Positions 1 through 5,628 of a stretch of 7,501 bases of DNA are shown here, piece after piece. Origin of the DNA: Trueperaceae bacterium (GTDB taxonomy: Bacteria > Deinococcota > Deinococci > Deinococcales > Trueperaceae); the NCBI GenBank assembly GCA_003567075.1, contig PXAU01000172.1:1-7501 (forward strand), in the 5' to 3' direction. Numbering within the stretch: the stretch's first letter is position 1; every line of letters begins with the position of its first letter. A program made the translations under genes and the position numbers. The notes under the pieces are model-generated. The model did not search any database, was not told where the DNA came from, and was given only the letters and a program-made list of their open reading frames with translations.

Positions 1-26
1 GACAGCAGCGTGGCGGTGTCAGGCAC
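1..26 (-). CDS. possible 5' end of hypD (runs off the window)
   Basis: A GTG at 26-24 opens a frame that stays open to the window edge and would encode VPDTATLL. It overlaps the last 8 nt of hypC and has a GGAG at 40-37, spaced 10 nt. In the usual hyp gene order hypD follows hypC, and such overlaps are common in this operon. Only eight codons are visible and none is diagnostic of HypD, so the identity rests on context alone. hypD could equally start outside the window. Confidence 0.25.
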
Positions 27-249
27 CGGGACGGGGCTCCAGGTACTGCCGGATCAGCTCCAGGTTGGCCTTGGCGTCCTCGGGCGCGATCTTGTCGATC
101 GCGAAGCCAGCGTGCACCACCACCCAGTCGCCCGGCTTCAGGTCCTCGACGAGCCCGATGAAGCACCGTTGCGTTGCGCTGCCGAGCCGAATCAGGCAGT
201 GGTCATCGTCGAGCACCTCGACGACCTCGTGTGGGATACCTAAGCACAT
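19..249 (-). CDS. hypC: HypC, [NiFe]-hydrogenase maturation chaperone
   Basis: This 76-residue cytoplasmic protein belongs to the HypC/HupF family. It works with HypD to assemble and carry the Fe(CN)2CO unit and to hand it to the hydrogenase large-subunit precursor. The protein begins with the family signature MCLGIP. Cys2 becomes the N-terminal residue after Met removal and is the essential iron/HypD ligand. A GDWVVVHAGFA stretch (about residues 40-50) matches the family's second conserved block (GDYVLVHVGFA-like). The length is typical (75-90 aa). The ATG at 249-247 is fixed by the MCLGIP start and has a strong GGGAGG (261-256) 6 nt upstream. An open frame extends further upstream but overlaps hypF and lacks homology-like sequence. 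Only 2 nt separate the hypF stop from this start, so the genes are co-transcribed and probably translationally coupled. Confidence 0.97.
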   Translation of the reverse strand: MCLGIPHEVVEVLDDDHCLIRLGSATQRCFIGLVEDLKPGDWVVVHAGFAIDKIAPEDAKANLELIRQYLEPRPGA

Positions 250-251
250 GG

Positions 252-2555
252 TCAACCTCCCGGCAGAAAGGCGGCCAGCGCCAACTGGCCGAACGATACG
301 CCACCATCGTTGGTCGGCACCCGCGCGTTGCGCCAGTGCTGAATGTCCATCGCAGCCAGGCGCATGGCGGTTCGCTCCACCAGCAGCGCGTTCTGGAACA
401 CCCCACCGGAGAGCACGACGCGCTCGAACGGGCACTGCGAGCGCAACGCCAGGGCCGCGTCCGTCACACCCTGCGCCAGCGCTTCGTGGAAGCGCCAGGC
501 CACGCGACCGCGTTCGGCGCCGGCCTCGACATCGTCCAACAGCGCCTCAAGCAACGGCGCGTGGTCCCACGTGCGGCCGTCGAAGGGCCACGGGTAGGGC
601 TCGCTCGCCTCGCCCCGCGCACGGGCGCGCAGCGCGGCCGCCTCCAACCAGGTAGCGGCCTGGCCCTCGAAGCTCATGCTCCGGTGGAAGCCGGTGAGGG
701 CCGCAACGGTGTCGAACAGGCGCCCGACGCTGGTGGTGGGCAGGGTGTTGAAGCCGCGCTCGATCAGCCGGCGCGCGAGCGCGAGCCGTGTGTCGGGCAG
801 GCCGAAGGGCTCGGCCGTGACGCGCTCCCAGACGCCTTCACCCAGCGCAGCGAGCCAGCCTGCGGCGGCCTGGACGGGCGTCCTGGCGGCGGCGTCGCCG
901 CCCGGAAGGGAGGCCGGTCGCAGGTGGGCCACACGACGCAAGCCTGCCTCGAGGCTGCCGGCGAACACCTCGCCGCCCCACACGCTGCCGTCCTCGCCCA
1001 GCCCGGCGCCGTCGAAGGCGAAGCCGAGCACCGGGACCTCCCAGGCGCCACGCTCGGCGATTACGCTGGCGACGTGCGCGGCGTGGTGCTGGACGGCGAC
1101 GCGATCCGCGCCGAGCCGCTCAGCGAAGCGGCTGCTCGGGTAGGCGGGATGCAGGTCGTGCACCAGCCGCACGCGGCGCGGATCGAGGCGGTACATGGCG
1201 CACAGGTCGAAGACGGTCTCCTCGAAGGCCTGGTACGACTCCAGGTCGGACAGGTCGCCCAGGTGCTGACTGACGTAGGCCGCCCCGCCGACGGCCAGGC
1301 TGATGCTGCTCTTGAGCTCGGCCCCGAGCGCGAGCAGCGGCCGCTCGAAGCGCGGCGAGCGCAGCACCGGCGCCGGCGCGTAGCCGCGGGCTCGGCGCGA
1401 CACCGCGGGCGTGCCCGCGACCAGCTGTACCACGCTGTCGTCGACGCGGCGGGCGATGGGCCGCTCGCCGATCAGGAAGGTGTCCGCCATGCCCTGCAGG
1501 CGCTCGAGCGCCTCGTCGTCGCGGTAGGCGATCGGTTCCGAGGAACGGTTCGCGCTGGTCATGACGAGCAGCGGTGGCGCGCCGTCATCGAAGAGCAGGT
1601 GGTGGACGGGCGTGTAGGGCAGCATGACGCCGAGCCAGGCGTTGTCGGGGGCGAGCTCGTCGGGCAGCGCCTCGCCGCGCTTGGGCAGCAGCACGATCGG
1701 GCGCTCGCTGCCCGCCAGGAGGGCGCGCGCCGCGTCGCCGAGCTCGACGTGCGGGGCCACCGCCTCGAGCTCGCGGGCCATCAGGGCGAAGGGCTTCTCC
1801 TTGCGGTACTTCCGCTCGCGCATGGCCCGAACGGCGGCGGCGTTGCGCGCGTCACAGGCCAGGGGGTACCCGCCCAAGCCCTTGATGGCCACGATGGCCC
1901 CAGCGCCAAGCGCCGCCACCGTCGCGCGCAGCGCCGCGTCCTCCCACGCCTCGCCGGCCGGCTCGCCCGGGCGCACGAAGCGAAGTTGCGGGCCGCAGAC
2001 CGGGCAGGCGGTCGGTTGGGCGTGGAAGCGACGATCGAGCGGGTCGTGGTACTCCCCCTCGCACGACGGGCACATGGCGAAGGTCCGCATGGTCGTCAGC
2101 GGCCGATCGTAGGGCAGCGCCTCGATGATCGAGTAGCGCGGCCCGCAGTTGGTGCAGTTGATGAACGGGTATCGGTGCCGCCGATCGCGCGGATCGCGCA
2201 TCTCGCGCAGGCAGTCGTCGCACACGGGCAGGTCGACCGAGATGGCGGTGGTCGCGGCCTGCGCGTCTTCGCTCGCGACGATGACGAAACCCACGGGAAG
2301 CGCGCCGTCCGGCGCACCCCGCTCCAGCTCGGATACCGCATCGACGCGCGCGGCCGGCGGCGCCTCGCGCACGATGGCGTCCACGAAGCACGCCAACGCC
2401 TCCGCCTCGGCCACCGCCTCGATTGTGACGCCGTGCACGTCATTGCGGACCCAACCGGCGAGCGCGTGGGCGCGCGCCAGCCGGTACACGAAGGGTCGGA
2501 AGCCGACGCCCTGCACGGTCCCGGTCACGCGCAGACGGCGCCGCTGGAGCGGCAC
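252..2555 (-). CDS. hypF: HypF, carbamoyltransferase for [NiFe]-hydrogenase maturation
   Basis: HypF uses carbamoyl phosphate and ATP to make carbamoyl-AMP and transfers the carbamoyl group to the C-terminal Cys of HypE, the source of the CN ligands. All domains are visible in the 767 aa. An N-terminal acylphosphatase domain has GTVQGVGFRP at 12-21. Two zinc fingers follow with exact family spacing: C112/C115-x18-C134/C137 and C162/C165-x18-C184/C187. A YrdC/Sua5-like domain spans about 210-400 (AIKGLGGYPLACDA 223-236, KYRKEKPFALM 249-259, TSANRSSEPI 333-342). A Kae1-like domain spans about 405-767 (QHHAAH 489-494, SGGVFQN 716-722, NDGGVSFGQ 749-757). I chose the GTG at 2555 because it lies 4 nt after the hypB stop, has GAGG 8 nt upstream, and is followed almost directly by the acylphosphatase motif. 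An ATG at 2621 would overlap hypB by 62 nt. The third His of the usual QHHHAH is Ala here; the outer metal-ligand histidines remain. Confidence 0.97.
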   Translation of the reverse strand: MPLQRRRLRVTGTVQGVGFRPFVYRLARAHALAGWVRNDVHGVTIEAVAEAEALACFVDAIVREAPPAARVDAVSELERGAPDGALPVGFVIVASEDAQAATTAISVDLPVCDDCLREMRDPRDRRHRYPFINCTNCGPRYSIIEALPYDRPLTTMRTFAMCPSCEGEYHDPLDRRFHAQPTACPVCGPQLRFVRPGEPAGEAWEDAALRATVAALGAGAIVAIKGLGGYPLACDARNAAAVRAMRERKYRKEKPFALMARELEAVAPHVELGDAARALLAGSERPIVLLPKRGEALPDELAPDNAWLGVMLPYTPVHHLLFDDGAPPLLVMTSANRSSEPIAYRDDEALERLQGMADTFLIGERPIARRVDDSVVQLVAGTPAVSRRARGYAPAPVLRSPRFERPLLALGAELKSSISLAVGGAAYVSQHLGDLSDLESYQAFEETVFDLCAMYRLDPRRVRLVHDLHPAYPSSRFAERLGADRVAVQHHAAHVASVIAERGAWEVPVLGFAFDGAGLGEDGSVWGGEVFAGSLEAGLRRVAHLRPASLPGGDAAARTPVQAAAGWLAALGEGVWERVTAEPFGLPDTRLALARRLIERGFNTLPTTSVGRLFDTVAALTGFHRSMSFEGQAATWLEAAALRARARGEASEPYPWPFDGRTWDHAPLLEALLDDVEAGAERGRVAWRFHEALAQGVTDAALALRSQCPFERVVLSGGVFQNALLVERTAMRLAAMDIQHWRNARVPTNDGGVSFGQLALAAFLPGG

Positions 2556-2559
2556 GTGC

Positions 2560-3282
2560 TCAGCCTCGCTTCGCAGCCAGCCGCTCGCGCAGGAACGCCA
2601 GCCAGGCGGCCATGCCCGCACCCGTTCGAGCCGAGAGCTCGAACACTGCGGCGGCCGGCGCGACCTTGCGCACGCTTTGCAGCGCGAGCTCGCGGTCGAA
2701 CTCGACCGCCTCGGCGATGTCGAGCTTGTTCACGATCACGGCGTGCGAGTCCTTGAAGATGCGCGGGTACTTGAGCGGCTTGTCTTCGCCCTCGGTGACC
2801 GAGAGCATCGTGACGCGCAGGTCTTCACCAAGGTCCCAGGCGGCCGGGCACACCAGGTTGCCGACGTTCTCGATCACCAGCACGTCGACGGCCGCGATAT
2901 CGAGCTGGTCGGCGGCGCGCGCCACCATCTCGGCCTCGAGGTGGCAGACGGTGCCGGTGACGATCTGCACCGACGGAGCGCCGGCGGCGTGGAGCCGCAA
3001 CGCGTCGTTGTCGGTCTCGAGGTCACCCACGATCACAGCCAGGTGCAGATCGTCGGAAAGCTCCCGCACCGTGCGCTCGAGCAGGGCGGTCTTGCCCGAA
3101 CCGGGCGACGACACCAGGTTGAGCACCAGGCAGCGCGCGAAGGTCTGGCGGTTCGACGCGGCGACGCCGTCGTTGTGGGCCATCAGCGACTTCTGGACCT
3201 GGACCACGCGCGCGCCGGGCGCCTCGCTCGTCCCGTGCCCGCTAACGCGCACGTCGCGCGTCGCGAGCGGGTCTGCGGCCAT
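2560..3282 (-). CDS. hypB: HypB, hydrogenase nickel-incorporation GTPase
   Basis: HypB is a SIMIBI-class GTPase that, with HypA, inserts nickel into the hydrogenase large subunit. The 240 aa show a Walker A loop SSPGSGKT (58-65), GDLETDND (87-94), the metal-site motif TGTVCHLEA (110-118; Cys113 and His114), IENVGNLVCP (137-146; Cys145) and the guanine-specificity NKLD (185-188). The core is full length. The N-terminus has neither the CxxCGC high-affinity nickel site of Escherichia coli HypB nor the His-rich tract of nickel-storing versions, so this looks like a minimal form. The ATG at 3282 overlaps the hypA stop by one base (TGATG) and has GGAGG 7 nt upstream. A GTG one codon earlier (3285) is possible but is spaced only 4 nt from GGAGG. 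It is coupled to hypA upstream and hypF downstream. Confidence 0.97.
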   Translation of the reverse strand: MAADPLATRDVRVSGHGTSEAPGARVVQVQKSLMAHNDGVAASNRQTFARCLVLNLVSSPGSGKTALLERTVRELSDDLHLAVIVGDLETDNDALRLHAAGAPSVQIVTGTVCHLEAEMVARAADQLDIAAVDVLVIENVGNLVCPAAWDLGEDLRVTMLSVTEGEDKPLKYPRIFKDSHAVIVNKLDIAEAVEFDRELALQSVRKVAPAAAVFELSARTGAGMAAWLAFLRERLAAKRG

Positions 3283-3629
3283 CACGCCACCTCCAGGTGG
3301 CTCACGTGGAGCTCGCGGCCCTGGCGCAGGTCGGCAGAAGGGGTGTCACAGACAGGGCACATGGCGATCCCGAAACGATTGTCGAGTTCGAACTCGGACT
3401 GGCATGTCGCACAGTACGCGATGGCAGGGAGGTACGTCACCTCCAGCCGAGCATGCGCCGCCATCGTGCCCTCACGGGCGCCGGCAAAGGCGAACTCCAA
3501 CGCCTCGGGCACGACGCCTGCAAGGGCGCCGATCTCGAGGTGAATCGCCTCGATCCGCTCCGCGCCCTCTTGCCGAGCGGCCGCTTCTGCGACATCGAGC
3601 ATGCTGACCACGAGGCTGAACTCATGCAT
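3282..3629 (-). CDS. hypA: HypA, nickel metallochaperone for hydrogenase maturation
   Basis: HypA binds Ni(II) through its N-terminal Met-His-Glu and passes it, with HypB, to the hydrogenase large subunit. The 115-residue protein starts MHEFSL, with the nickel ligand His2 in place. It carries the zinc-finger cysteines in two CxxC pairs, C73/C76 and C91/C94. The length matches the family (113-118 aa). The start is fixed by the MHE requirement. The best Shine-Dalgarno-like sequence (GAGGAG, 3648-3643) is 13 nt from this ATG, longer than usual, and is better placed for an ATG at 3633 in another frame that stops after three codons. The gene lies 71 bp after the rrf2 stop and overlaps hypB by one base, so it is probably in one transcription unit with both. 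Confidence 0.96.
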   Translation of the reverse strand: MHEFSLVVSMLDVAEAAARQEGAERIEAIHLEIGALAGVVPEALEFAFAGAREGTMAAHARLEVTYLPAIAYCATCQSEFELDNRFGIAMCPVCDTPSADLRQGRELHVSHLEVA

Positions 3630-3656
3630 GCATTGGCACGCTCTCCTCAGCGCTGA
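3624..3656 (-). promoter_or_regulatory. hypA translation-start region with two 10-bp palindromes
   Basis: The hypA ribosome-binding region holds two perfect 10-bp palindromes: TCAGCGCTGA at 3647-3656, which overlaps the GAGGAG Shine-Dalgarno-like sequence, and ATGCATGCAT at 3624-3633, which overlaps the start codon. Part of the second is forced by the conserved Met-His codons. They could be protein-binding sites, or they could be chance. No promoter elements are obvious in the 71-bp rrf2-hypA gap. Confidence 0.3.
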
Positions 3657-3700
3657 ACGGCTGATCGGTGCGGCCTCCTCCGTCGGACCTCACGCCCGCT

Positions 3701-4123
3701 TCAGGAAGCGTTCTTGGCTCGCTGGCGCGCTTCGAAGGCGGCCACGTCGGCGAGCGTGGTCTCGCGCAGGAAGGTGATCTGCTCGGCACGATGGTGGATC
3801 CAGAAGTCGTGCGCCGGGCAAGCACGCTCGTCACTGCACTCGGCGGCGCCGAGCATGCAGCGCTCCTCGAGCAACGGGTCGTCGAGCGCGTAGGCGATGT
3901 CGTGCAGGGTGATGTCCTGCGGCTCGCGCGCCAACGCCACGCCGCCACCGACGCCCCGCCGGGTGATGACGAGACCGCGGCGAGCGAGCGTGTGGATGAT
4001 CTTGGCCAGATAGGGGTGGGGCAGGCGCGTGGCCTCGGCGATGTCCTTGATGAACTGCGCCTTGCCTCCCGCGGACGCGACGTGGCCGAGCGCCGTGATC
4101 GCGTACCCCGTCGATTGCGTCAT
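3701..4123 (-). CDS. Rrf2-family transcriptional regulator with a likely Fe-S cluster
   Basis: This 140-residue protein is a winged-helix DNA-binding regulator of the Rrf2 superfamily (IscR, NsrR, RsrR, CymR and relatives). It shows the family's N-terminal pattern STGYAITALGHVASAG, a helix-turn-helix around residues 25-50 (IKDIAEATRLPHPYLAKIIHTL), and the wing VITRRGVGGGVALA (52-65). Three cysteines at 89, 96 and 102 (C-x6-C-x5-C) sit where Fe-S-binding members carry their cluster ligands. The protein may therefore sense iron-sulfur status, O2 or NO; which of these cannot be told from sequence. The ATG at 4123 has GGGAGG 7 nt upstream. A GTG at 4162 would add 13 residues with no family-like sequence. 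The gene is the first of the run rrf2-hypA-hypB-hypF-hypC, behind a strong predicted promoter with a dyad at its start site, which suggests autoregulation. Family assignment is firm; target and signal are inferred. Confidence 0.93.
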   Translation of the reverse strand: MTQSTGYAITALGHVASAGGKAQFIKDIAEATRLPHPYLAKIIHTLARRGLVITRRGVGGGVALAREPQDITLHDIAYALDDPLLEERCMLGAAECSDERACPAHDFWIHHRAEQITFLRETTLADVAAFEARQRAKNAS

Positions 4124-4155
4124 CCTTCGGCCTCCCTCGACAAGCGTATCCGTCG

Positions 4156-4173
4156 ACTCCACAAAAGCGGAGT
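4156..4173 (-). repeat. inverted repeat in the rrf2 leader (ACTCC-N8-GGAGT)
   Basis: Perfect 5-bp arms at 4156-4160 and 4169-4173 flank an 8-base A/T-rich loop in the predicted 5' untranslated leader of rrf2. An overlapping imperfect dyad pairs ACAAAAGC (4161-4168) with GCTTTGT (4182-4188). These could be a second operator half or a small RNA hairpin. The arms are short and chance is possible. Confidence 0.35.
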
Positions 4174-4178
4174 TCTGG

Positions 4179-4195
4179 ATAGCTTTGTCTGCTAT
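4179..4195 (-). promoter_or_regulatory. candidate operator at the rrf2-hyp promoter
   Basis: A perfect dyad, ATAGC-N7-GCTAT, spans 17 bp in an unusually AT-rich patch. It begins 4 bp downstream of the -10 hexamer and so covers the predicted transcription start (about 4193). Size, symmetry and position suit a repressor site. The Rrf2 protein encoded next door is the obvious candidate, by inference only. Confidence 0.45.
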
Positions 4196-4199
4196 GCGA

Positions 4200-4228
4200 A
4201 GTGTATGGCGCTACTCCGGCCATGTCAA
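4200..4228 (-). promoter_or_regulatory. sigma-70-type promoter for rrf2-hypABFC
   Basis: Reading the minus strand, a perfect -35 TTGACA (4228-4223) is followed by an optimal 17-bp spacer and a -10 TACACT (4205-4200; 4 of 6 to TATAAT, including the key first, second and last bases). Transcription would start near 4193, giving a leader of about 70 nt before the rrf2 ATG. This is the best promoter match I found in the window. Confidence 0.7.
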
Positions 4229-4260
4229 GTCCGGGCCGCGACCTCCGTGCACGTAACGAA

Positions 4261-4320
4261 GCGCGACCAGGACTGCGTATGTGCCATCCGTCACGTGGCG
4301 CCGCTCGTGCTTGGTCGCGC
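4261..4320. repeat. long-range inverted repeat with inner hairpin, menC-rrf2 spacer
   Basis: GCGCGACCA at 4261-4269 is perfectly complementary to TGGTCGCGC at 4312-4320 (9 bp). Nested inside is a 6-bp stem, 4281-4286 with 4296-4301 (one G-U pair), with a 9-base loop that contains the end of a CACGTG. It lies between the menC stop and the rrf2 promoter. It could act as a termination or insulation structure for menC transcripts, but there is no T-tract on either strand, so it is not a classic intrinsic terminator. Confidence 0.4.
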
Positions 4321-4344
4321 GTGTGCCGACTCGCTCGCCGGCCC

Positions 4345-5457
4345 TCATGCACCGGCGGCGAGCACCTCCACGCGCTGCGTCAACCGTTCGACCAGGTCAC
4401 GCTTGAGCGTGACCCCCGTGCCCGGACCGGCAGGCACACGCTGGACCCCGTCCACGGCGTCGAGTTGCGGCGTCACCAGGTCCTCGTCCCAGTAGCGACT
4501 GGCGCTGCTGGTGTCACCGGGCAAGACGAAGCCCTCGAGCGTCGACACGTGCAGGTTGTGGGCCCGTCCCACGCCCGACTCCAGCATCCCGCCGCACCAC
4601 ACGGGCGCACCGAAGGCCACCGCCACGTCGTGCAACCGGCGCGCTGCCACGTAACCGCGCACCCGACCGACCTTGACGTTGATGACCCGACCGGCCCCGA
4701 TCTGCAGGCCCTTGCGCGCGTCCTCGGCGCTGTGAATCGACTCGTCCAAGCACACGGCGGTGGCGAGCTGGGCCTGCAGCGCCGCGTGATCGACCAGGTC
4801 GTCGTGCGCGAGGGGCTGCTCGACGTACGCCAACCCGAACGCGTCGAGCTGCCGCAGCGTGGGCGCGTCGACGAGGCGATAGGCGCTGTTGGCGTCGACC
4901 GTCAGGTCGGCGTCCGGGAAAGCCTCGCGCACCGCCCGCACAGGGGCGACGTCCCAACCCGGCTTGATCTTGAGCTTCACCCGCTTGTAACCCTGCTCGA
5001 GATGGACCCGGGCCTGTTCGACCGTCGCCTCCAGGCTCGGCTGGATCCCGATCGAGACGCCCACCGGCACCGCTGTCCGGACCCCCCCGAGGAGCTGCCA
5101 CAGCGGCACGCCCAGGGCCCTCGCCTGCAGGTCCCAGAAGGCCATCTCGACCGCCGCGACCGCCATGTTGTGCCCGCGCACGAAGCGCAGGTCGTGCAGC
5201 AGCTGCTGTGGTGTGGCGTAGTCGCGACCGAGCACCACCGGTGCGACGAAGTCCCTGATCACGCCCCAGGCGGTGTCACGTGTCTCGTAGGCGTAGCCCG
5301 GGAACTCGCCCGCAACGCACTCGGCGATGCCTTCGCCGCCGTCGCCGCGGACGGTGACCAGCAGGATGCGGCGGTCCTGCTCCACACCGAAGCTGGTCTC
5401 GAAGCGGAACCGGAGCCGCATGGCGACCTCGCGCAGTTCGATCTGGTCGATTCGCAT
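4345..5457 (-). CDS. menC: o-succinylbenzoate synthase / N-succinylamino acid racemase family (MenC-like)
   Basis: This 370-residue enolase-superfamily enzyme resembles the MenC type that makes o-succinylbenzoate for menaquinone and often also racemizes N-succinylamino acids. The superfamily machinery is complete: KLKIKPG with catalytic Lys163, metal ligands Asp188 (VDANSAY), Glu213 (YVEQPL) and Asp238 (CLDES), and second catalytic Lys262 (NVKVGRV). The C-terminal VWCGGMLESGVGRAHN (286-301) and PGDTSSASRYW (313-323) are hallmarks of this subfamily. Arg265 corresponds to the Arg (266 in the Amycolatopsis enzyme) linked to racemase activity. The N-terminal substrate loop (about 18-25) is present. 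The ATG at 5457 begins the natural MRIDQIEL capping domain; upstream sequence in frame is repetitive and unlike the family. It is divergent from dinB, with no other men gene in view, so menaquinone synthesis and N-succinylamino acid racemization both remain open. Confidence 0.92.
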   Translation of the reverse strand: MRIDQIELREVAMRLRFRFETSFGVEQDRRILLVTVRGDGGEGIAECVAGEFPGYAYETRDTAWGVIRDFVAPVVLGRDYATPQQLLHDLRFVRGHNMAVAAVEMAFWDLQARALGVPLWQLLGGVRTAVPVGVSIGIQPSLEATVEQARVHLEQGYKRVKLKIKPGWDVAPVRAVREAFPDADLTVDANSAYRLVDAPTLRQLDAFGLAYVEQPLAHDDLVDHAALQAQLATAVCLDESIHSAEDARKGLQIGAGRVINVKVGRVRGYVAARRLHDVAVAFGAPVWCGGMLESGVGRAHNLHVSTLEGFVLPGDTSSASRYWDEDLVTPQLDAVDGVQRVPAGPGTGVTLKRDLVERLTQRVEVLAAGA

Positions 5458-5469
5458 GGCCCCATCATG
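5455..5469 (-). promoter_or_regulatory. possible start-proximal -10 element of menC
   Basis: On the minus strand CATGAT (5469-5464; 4 of 6 to TATAAT) ends 6 nt before the ATG. This places transcription initiation at or next to the start codon. The intervening GGGGCC is at best a weak Shine-Dalgarno sequence. No good -35 is seen at 16-18 bp. Confidence 0.3.
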
Positions 5470-5489
5470 GCGCGCCAGGAGCGCGCCAG
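5470..5489. repeat. direct repeat GCGCGCCAG, two copies, 11-bp period
   Basis: GCGCGCCAG occurs at 5470-5478 and again at 5481-5489, exactly 11 bp apart. It lies immediately upstream of the proposed menC -10 in the divergent menC/dinB spacer. Confidence 0.6.
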
Positions 5490-5530
5490 CAGCGGCCAAG
5501 CGCCTCGCGGGCGCCGCGCCGGTCCTGCGC

Positions 5531-5563
5531 CGCCGCCGAGCCGCCGCCGAGCCGCCGCCGAGC
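5531..5563. repeat. three perfect tandem copies of an 11-bp unit
   Basis: The unit CGCCGCCGAGC is repeated without mismatch at 5531-5541, 5542-5552 and 5553-5563, in the 168-bp non-coding gap between divergent menC and dinB. The 11-bp period puts each copy on nearly the same face of the helix. It may be a regulator-binding array, or a GC-rich slippage product. Confidence 0.8.
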
Positions 5564-5578
5564 CGGCTCTGGGCCGGC
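5562..5578. repeat. inverted repeat GCCGGC-N5-GCCGGC
   Basis: Two copies of the palindrome GCCGGC at 5562-5567 and 5573-5578 can pair as a 6-bp stem with a TCTGG loop. The left copy is also the core of a 10-bp palindrome, GAGCCGGCTC (5560-5569). It lies directly after the tandem array and 48 bp before the dinB start. The role is unknown. Confidence 0.4.
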
Positions 5579-5610
5579 GATGCCGCTCGCGCTGCGTAGC
5601 GCCCGCGCTT

Positions 5611-5628
5611 GCTAGCGTGAGGGCGGTG
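5611..5628 (+). promoter_or_regulatory. possible start-proximal extended -10 of dinB
   Basis: TGC-TAGCGT has an extended -10 form (TGnTAnnnT), with the hexamer at 5613-5618, and ends 7 nt before the GTG at 5626. Transcription would begin about at the start codon, giving a leaderless message. The GAGGG between them is only 2 nt from the GTG, too close for a normal ribosome-binding site. No LexA-type box is recognisable. Confidence 0.35.

Noticed and set aside
174..2756. An 860-codon open frame on the plus strand opposite hypF
   Set aside because: It is antisense to a HypF with every domain motif intact. Its composition is Arg/Ala/Gly/His-rich with no recognisable domain, as expected from the mirror of GC-rich codons. 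There is no ribosome-binding site.
2149..3607. Plus-strand frames of 464 and 331 codons opposite hypB and hypA
   Set aside because: They are shadow frames of two firmly identified minus-strand genes, low in hydrophobic structure and without motifs.
5531..5563. CRISPR-like or microsatellite array
   Set aside because: Three 11-bp units with no spacers cannot be CRISPR. No cas gene is near. It is recorded as a tandem repeat only.
4201..5625. Plus-strand open frame reading through the antisense of menC into dinB, as if dinB had a 475-residue N-terminal extension
   Set aside because: The extension is the complement of a clear MenC-like gene and has no domain features. DinB proteins begin at the HVDMDAF region, where a GTG start with a nearby -10-like element is present.
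5590..5625. LexA/SOS box upstream of dinB
   Set aside because: I could not find CTGT-N8-ACAG or the GAAC-N4-GTTC type box in the spacer, so SOS control is not supported from this sequence.
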